From: Spirochaetales bacterium
GTDB taxonomy: Bacteria > Spirochaetota > Spirochaetia > Sphaerochaetales > Sphaerochaetaceae
NCBI GenBank assembly: GCA_022771185.1
Contig: JALFCJ010000013.1
Location: forward strand, 1 to 18,004
Direction of reading: 5' to 3'
DNA length: 18,004 nucleotides
Shown: positions 15,327 to 18,004 of the stretch, piece after piece
How positions within the stretch are numbered: the first letter of the stretch is position 1
Layout: each line of letters opens with the position of its first letter
Program-made: the position numbers and the translations under genes
The notes under the pieces: generated by a model
Database searches by the model: none
Told to the model about the DNA's origin: nothing
What the model saw: the letters and a program-made list of their open reading frames with translations, nothing else

Positions 15327-16471
15327 GAATCGAGAAGATGATTTCTCTCTGTAAGGGGCTTGGATATGACGAAGGCAAGGCTGTAATCGTGGAGGGCGCC
15401 CTTACTGGAGAAGAAGTCGAGTATGAAAAGATATCGGAAAAGAAAGGTATGATAGAGGGAAGGGTGAGGGAGATACTCACATCTTCCCCTCTTCGCGTTT
15501 CTCCTATCTGCCCATACTATGGAGTATGCGGCGGTTGTGATTTCCAGATAGTGGGGGAGAGGGATTCTGCTTATATTAAAGAAGAGATTGTGAAAGATAC
15601 GATGAAGAGAGTGGGGAAACTCGACATACTTCCTCCCTTTGATCCTCCTTCTTATTCATCTTTCAATAACTATAGAATCAGATGCAGAGTCCATGTGGAC
15701 ATAAAGACAAAGAGACAAGGCTTCTTGAAAGCAAACTCAAACCAACTTGTCGATATCTCGCACTGTCCTGCTTTGGAAGAAAAACTGGATCGACTTCTGT
15801 CAGAGCGCGGTGGCGATATCTTTAGAAGAGCCAGGGAACTTATGTTTGAAAACAGAGTCAATAGAGATACAGGCTTTGTTGAAGTTCCACTCTTCTCTGG
15901 AGATAACGCAGTCTCTATGAGTGATAAGAGCGTCGATATAACAGTAGGAGGCATTAAATACTTGGCATCCGCTTCTGTCTTCTTCCAGTCTAATCCGAAA
16001 CTATTGGAGGCTATGCTGGAATTTGTAAAGGAGAATATAGTCGGGGAGAGTATAATGGACCTCTATAGCGGCGTCGGCACATTCTCTGCACTCTTTAATG
16101 GAGAGGATAAGACAGTATATGCTGTTGAGAGGGAAAGAAAGTGCCTTGAGCTCTCAAAGAAGAATGCTCCATCAGCCATCTCTTTCACTGATGACTGTGC
16201 CCGTTGGGGAAAGAACAAAGGAAAGCATGTAGATACTGTCATCGTGGACCCGCCAAGAACAGGACTTGATAGAGATGTGATATCTCTTCTAGAACAGTGG
16301 AAGCCAGATAGAATAATCTATATATCATGTAACCCTGTCACGGCATCCAGAGATCTTGCTCTTTTCTCTTCCTATTATCCAATAAAGGCAAAAGTCTTTG
16401 ACTGTTACCCGGGATCAAGCCACATAGAGACCGTTGTTTTAATGTCCAGAGTGAACACCCCTAAAGAATAA
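15323..16471 (+). CDS. rlmD: 23S rRNA (uracil-5-)-methyltransferase, RlmD/RumA type
   Basis: The roughly 382-residue enzyme methylates C5 of a uridine in 23S rRNA with S-adenosylmethionine. It has an N-terminal TRAM RNA-binding domain (GKAVIVEGALTGEEVEYE), an iron-sulfur cluster site (C63, C69, C72 in CPYYGVCGGC, fourth Cys in SHCPALE), a SAM-binding DLYSGVGTFS, the catalytic-site DPPRTGL and the nucleophile in YISCNPVT. Start: the TTG at 15323 overlaps the pepF stop (TTGA), like ogt in this window. GTG 15317 and ATG 15338 are alternatives, but the latter would cut the first TRAM strand. Its last six codons (VNTPKE) contain 12 bases identical to a downstream transposon-end-like repeat, so the native 3' end may have been replaced. 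RlmD, RlmC and TrmA paralogues are hard to tell apart. Confidence 0.88.
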   Translation: MRIEKMISLCKGLGYDEGKAVIVEGALTGEEVEYEKISEKKGMIEGRVREILTSSPLRVSPICPYYGVCGGCDFQIVGERDSAYIKEEIVKDTMKRVGKLDILPPFDPPSYSSFNNYRIRCRVHVDIKTKRQGFLKANSNQLVDISHCPALEEKLDRLLSERGGDIFRRARELMFENRVNRDTGFVEVPLFSGDNAVSMSDKSVDITVGGIKYLASASVFFQSNPKLLEAMLEFVKENIVGESIMDLYSGVGTFSALFNGEDKTVYAVERERKCLELSKKNAPSAISFTDDCARWGKNKGKHVDTVIVDPPRTGLDRDVISLLEQWKPDRIIYISCNPVTASRDLALFSSYYPIKAKVFDCYPGSSHIETVVLMSRVNTPKE

Positions 16472-16680
16472 AACCTTATAATATAAGGCTTTTCCAAGGT
16501 TAAACGTTAAATACTGTAGCAAAATCGGGAAAGCCTTCTTTTATTTTACTTTGAGCAGTCTTTGAGGAAACATATCCACTGTTTAAGCCCAGGTAAACGT
16601 TGAAATGTGAACACCACCGCAAACGATAGTGGGGCAATCAGCGCGGGTTCAAAAGTAAACGTTAAAAGGTGAACACCCCT
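16451..16680. repeat. Direct repeats resembling an insertion-sequence end
   Basis: Two copies of a 23-bp unit, starting GTAAACGTT and ending GTGAACACC, lie at 16593-16615 and 16655-16677, differ at two positions and are spaced by exactly 62 bp. A partial copy of the first half (TAAACGTTAAA) is at 16502-16512. A copy of the second half (GTGAACACCCCT) is at 16451-16462, inside the last codons of the rlmD-type gene, and is identical to 16669-16680. Multiple roughly 20-bp repeats near a terminus are typical of IS21-family ends, where the transposase binds. I infer an IS remnant, but no transposase gene is present and the family is not proven. Confidence 0.5.
16471..16494. terminator. Hairpin after the rlmD-type gene
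   Basis: CCTTATA (16475-16481) and TATAAGG (16483-16489) form an inverted repeat, flanked by AAAA (16471-16474) and TTTT (16491-16494). Realistically it is a 5-bp stem with a 5-nt loop plus an outer A/T extension, so it is a weak terminator that may work in both directions. Confidence 0.5.
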
Positions 16681-16978
16681 GAAATCGCATCAATTTCTAA
16701 ACAGGAAGAAAAGAGCCTCAGTATCCCATAAGGAGAAAAGTACAGTAGCTTTCAGGAACTGTAAGTACTAATCCAGAAAAATGGTACGAAAGAGATATCC
16801 AAGGATTTCATCTCCAAGCTGGATGATATGAAGGAAGTACTGGGTGGGTTTAGAAGCAAAGCTGGAAAGGCCAACGATCATTTCAAGAGAGAAGATATGC
16901 CATAGGAGGCAAGACTAAAATACGGATGCCCTTAAAGACAGGTCCGATACGTCTGTACACAGATCAAGAAGGTTCACA
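16681..16978. other. Decayed sequence without a recognisable gene
   Basis: All frames are interrupted. The longest coding-like run is on the plus strand from 16765 to the TAG at 16903-16905 (46 codons, including SKDFISKLDDMKEVLGGF), but it has no start codon or ribosome-binding site. Its composition is protein-like (Lys/Asp/Glu-rich, amphipathic), so it may be a scrap of a mobile-element gene next to the recombinase remnant. I do not recognise the family. Confidence 0.4.
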
Positions 16979-17261
16979 ATGAAAGATAACGTAACAATCA
17001 TCCCTGTAAGAAAAAAGCAGGGAACAGGGTAAAACAGAGGTCAGGGGTGCAATATATTGCCGTGTCAGTACTGACTGTGATGAGCAGGCTGGAAGCTATG
17101 AAACAGTTGTCCACTACACTGACTATATTATCATAAACCCTGAATGGGAACTGGTTGGAATATATGTGAATGATGGAATCTCCGGGACCAACACCAAGAA
17201 GCGTGAGCGGTTCAATGAGATGCTTGATGACTGTGTGGTTGCTATTCCATGTAACGAATAA
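16979..17261 (+). pseudogene. Large serine recombinase, frameshifted N-terminal remnant
   Basis: From ATG 16979 the frame reads MKDNVTIIPVRKKQGTG and stops at TAA 17030-17032. The protein continues in another frame from about 17025 (GKTEVRGAIYCRVSTD) to TAA 17259-17261. The second part has the serine-recombinase catalytic motif YCRVSTD with the nucleophilic Ser, then DEQAGSYE, the NPEWELVGIYVNDGISGTN block and KKRERFNEMLDDC. These are the hallmarks of large serine recombinases that mobilise ICEs, phages and transposons in Firmicutes. After DDC the sequence leaves the family and stops, so most of the catalytic domain and the whole DNA-binding part are missing. One frameshift plus this truncation make it non-functional. 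It marks the former site of an integrative element. Confidence 0.88.
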
Positions 17262-17302
17262 GGCACCGGGAGTAGGGGAATACTATTCCTTACTTGCAGT
17301 TC

Positions 17303-17337
17303 TTTTCCCTTATATACAGGGTATTATCAAGGGAAAA
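17303..17337. promoter_or_regulatory. Upstream inverted repeat of the fic promoter region (operator candidate)
   Basis: TTTTCCCTT (17303-17311) and AAGGGAAAA (17329-17337) form a perfect 9-bp inverted repeat with a 17-nt spacer. No T-run follows on either strand, so a terminator is unlikely. The arms use the same TTCCCTT box as the downstream inverted repeat around the fic promoter. Confidence 0.55.
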
Positions 17338-17350
17338 TAAACTTAAAACA

Positions 17351-17388
17351 TTGGATATTCCCTTATAAATGCATATAATATAAGGGAA
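17351..17388 (+). promoter_or_regulatory. fic promoter embedded in an inverted-repeat operator
   Basis: TTGGAT (17351-17356), a 17-bp spacer and a perfect TATAAT (17374-17379) make a good sigma70 promoter with a start site near 17386. A perfect 10-bp inverted repeat, TTCCCTTATA (17358-17367) and TATAAGGGAA (17379-17388), has its left arm in the spacer and its right arm over the start site. Arm centres are 21 bp apart, two helical turns, as expected for a dimeric repressor. A further TAAGGGAA is at 17401-17408. Confidence 0.7.
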
Positions 17389-17407
17389 AATGATGGAGAC
17401 TAAGGGA

Positions 17408-18004
17408 ATGAGAACTTTTAATTACTCAGCTATCAAGAATCAAAAATGGGATTCTGAGATCCTTGGACTTATTGCTGCAATCTATAAAGAGGCTGGAAAG
17501 CAGGAGCTTTACCTGAAGCAACGCCCGGATGAATTGGAGAAACTGGTTGAAATCGCAAAGATCCAGAGTACAGAAGCATCCAATGCGATTGAAGGGATTG
17601 TTACCACCAATACACGAATCAGACAGTTGGTAGAGGAGAAAACCACTCCAAGGAACAGAGACGAGCAGGAAATTGCAGGATATCGAGATGTGCTTTCTAT
17701 TATTCACGAAAGCTACGATGCCATTCCTCTGTCAAAGAACTATATCCTGCAGCTTCATAAGATTATGTACAGCCATATGAATAACCCAATGGCCGGACAG
17801 ACGAAAAATGTACAGAATTATATCAGTGCGACTTTCCCTGACAGACATACCGAAATACTTTTCACTCCCCTGGCCCCGTTCGAGACGCCGGAAGCACTGG
17901 ATCGGATCTGTGAGGAGTACAACCTGGTGATCGGCAACATGGAACTGGAGCCCTTAATTGCGATTCCAATCTTCATCCACGATTTCCTGTGTATTCATCC
18001 GTTT
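17408..18004 (+). CDS. Fic family protein (AMPylator type), 5' part
   Basis: The frame is open to the window edge (199 codons seen). Fic enzymes transfer AMP or another phosphate-containing moiety to target proteins. The Fic_N region includes KIQSTEASNAIEGIVTTNTR, which contains the inhibitory-helix motif SxxxEG (S58, E62, G63), so the protein is of the N-terminally autoinhibited class. IPIFIHDFLCIHPF at the edge is the start of the catalytic HPFxDGNGR loop, which is cut after HPF. I choose ATG 17408 because GGAG (17395-17398) is 9 nt upstream and the predicted transcript start is near 17386. ATG 17393 and 17390 are in frame but would sit 4-7 nt from the mRNA end. Many relatives carry a C-terminal winged helix, which cannot be checked here. 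CGG, CCG and CTG codons are more frequent than in the core genes, suggesting transfer. Confidence 0.9.
   Translation, partial: MRTFNYSAIKNQKWDSEILGLIAAIYKEAGKQELYLKQRPDELEKLVEIAKIQSTEASNAIEGIVTTNTRIRQLVEEKTTPRNRDEQEIAGYRDVLSIIHESYDAIPLSKNYILQLHKIMYSHMNNPMAGQTKNVQNYISATFPDRHTEILFTPLAPFETPEALDRICEEYNLVIGNMELEPLIAIPIFIHDFLCIHPF

Noticed and set aside
16475..16489. TATAATATAAGG shared with the fic promoter region (17374-17385) as a further operator site
   Set aside because: The GGGAA half of the box is missing and the shared 12 bp are AT-rich. The position after a stop codon with flanking A and T runs fits a weak terminator better.
16640..16665. GCGCGGGTTCAAA looking like a tRNA T-arm or an integration site
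   Set aside because: No acceptor stem, anticodon arm or matching 5' half could be found around it on either strand.
16593..16677. Two 23-bp repeats 62 bp apart as a minimal CRISPR array
   Set aside because: Only two full copies, repeat and spacing not in the usual range, no Cas genes in the window, and half-copies at other distances fit an IS end better.
17303..17337. Upstream inverted repeat as a terminator of the recombinase remnant
   Set aside because: Its 17-nt loop is long, no T-run follows on either strand, and its arms repeat the box found around the fic promoter.

Overview
The window reads as a chromosomal segment of a diderm, AT-rich bacterium. An outer-membrane protein ending in Phe, a TolC-like channel and a periplasmic adaptor all require an outer membrane. 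The gene set (Hsp33, fused RlmK/RlmL, Ogt, PepF, an RlmD-type methyltransferase) and the style of the proteins fit a host-associated Spirochaetota, for example the Sphaerochaeta/Treponema side. That placement is my inference from recognised families and not from a database search. No rRNA, tRNA or CRISPR array was seen.

Layout. 1-363: 3' end of an outer-membrane beta-barrel gene, followed by a strong terminator. 446-787: MazG-like nucleotide pyrophosphohydrolase. 784-4360 (minus strand): a tightly coupled operon hslO - rlmKL - ogt whose inner junctions are 4-nt GTGA and TTGA overlaps. 4361-4511: a divergent promoter region. 4512-8911: a four-gene tripartite exporter operon (TolC-like channel, MacA-like adaptor, separate MacB-type ATPase and permease). 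8918-9006: two tandem hairpins. 9027-10730: a Na/Pi cotransporter with a PhoU-like tail. 10797-13575: a NitT/TauT-like ABC importer (binding protein, permease, unusually short ATPase) ending in an HD-domain hydrolase. 13614-16471: pepF followed by an overlapping rlmD-type gene.

From about 16450 to the end the character changes. The last codons of the rlmD-type gene share 12 bases with a downstream repeat that resembles a transposon end. Then come direct repeats, about 290 bp of decayed sequence, a frameshifted and truncated large serine recombinase, and a Fic-family protein gene that runs off the window. This is an accessory, horizontally acquired patch of Firmicutes-like flavour. The Fic gene has an excellent promoter embedded in two inverted repeats built from the same TTCCCTTA/TAAGGGAA box, with a fifth copy at the start codon. 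This is the most distinctive regulatory structure in the window.

A second recurring signal is a TACAAT-like -10 box exactly 7 nt upstream of an ATG with no Shine-Dalgarno sequence. It occurs before hslO, the binding-protein gene and pepF, and suggests that these three operons are transcribed as leaderless mRNAs, while operon-internal genes use ordinary ribosome-binding sites or stop-start overlaps.
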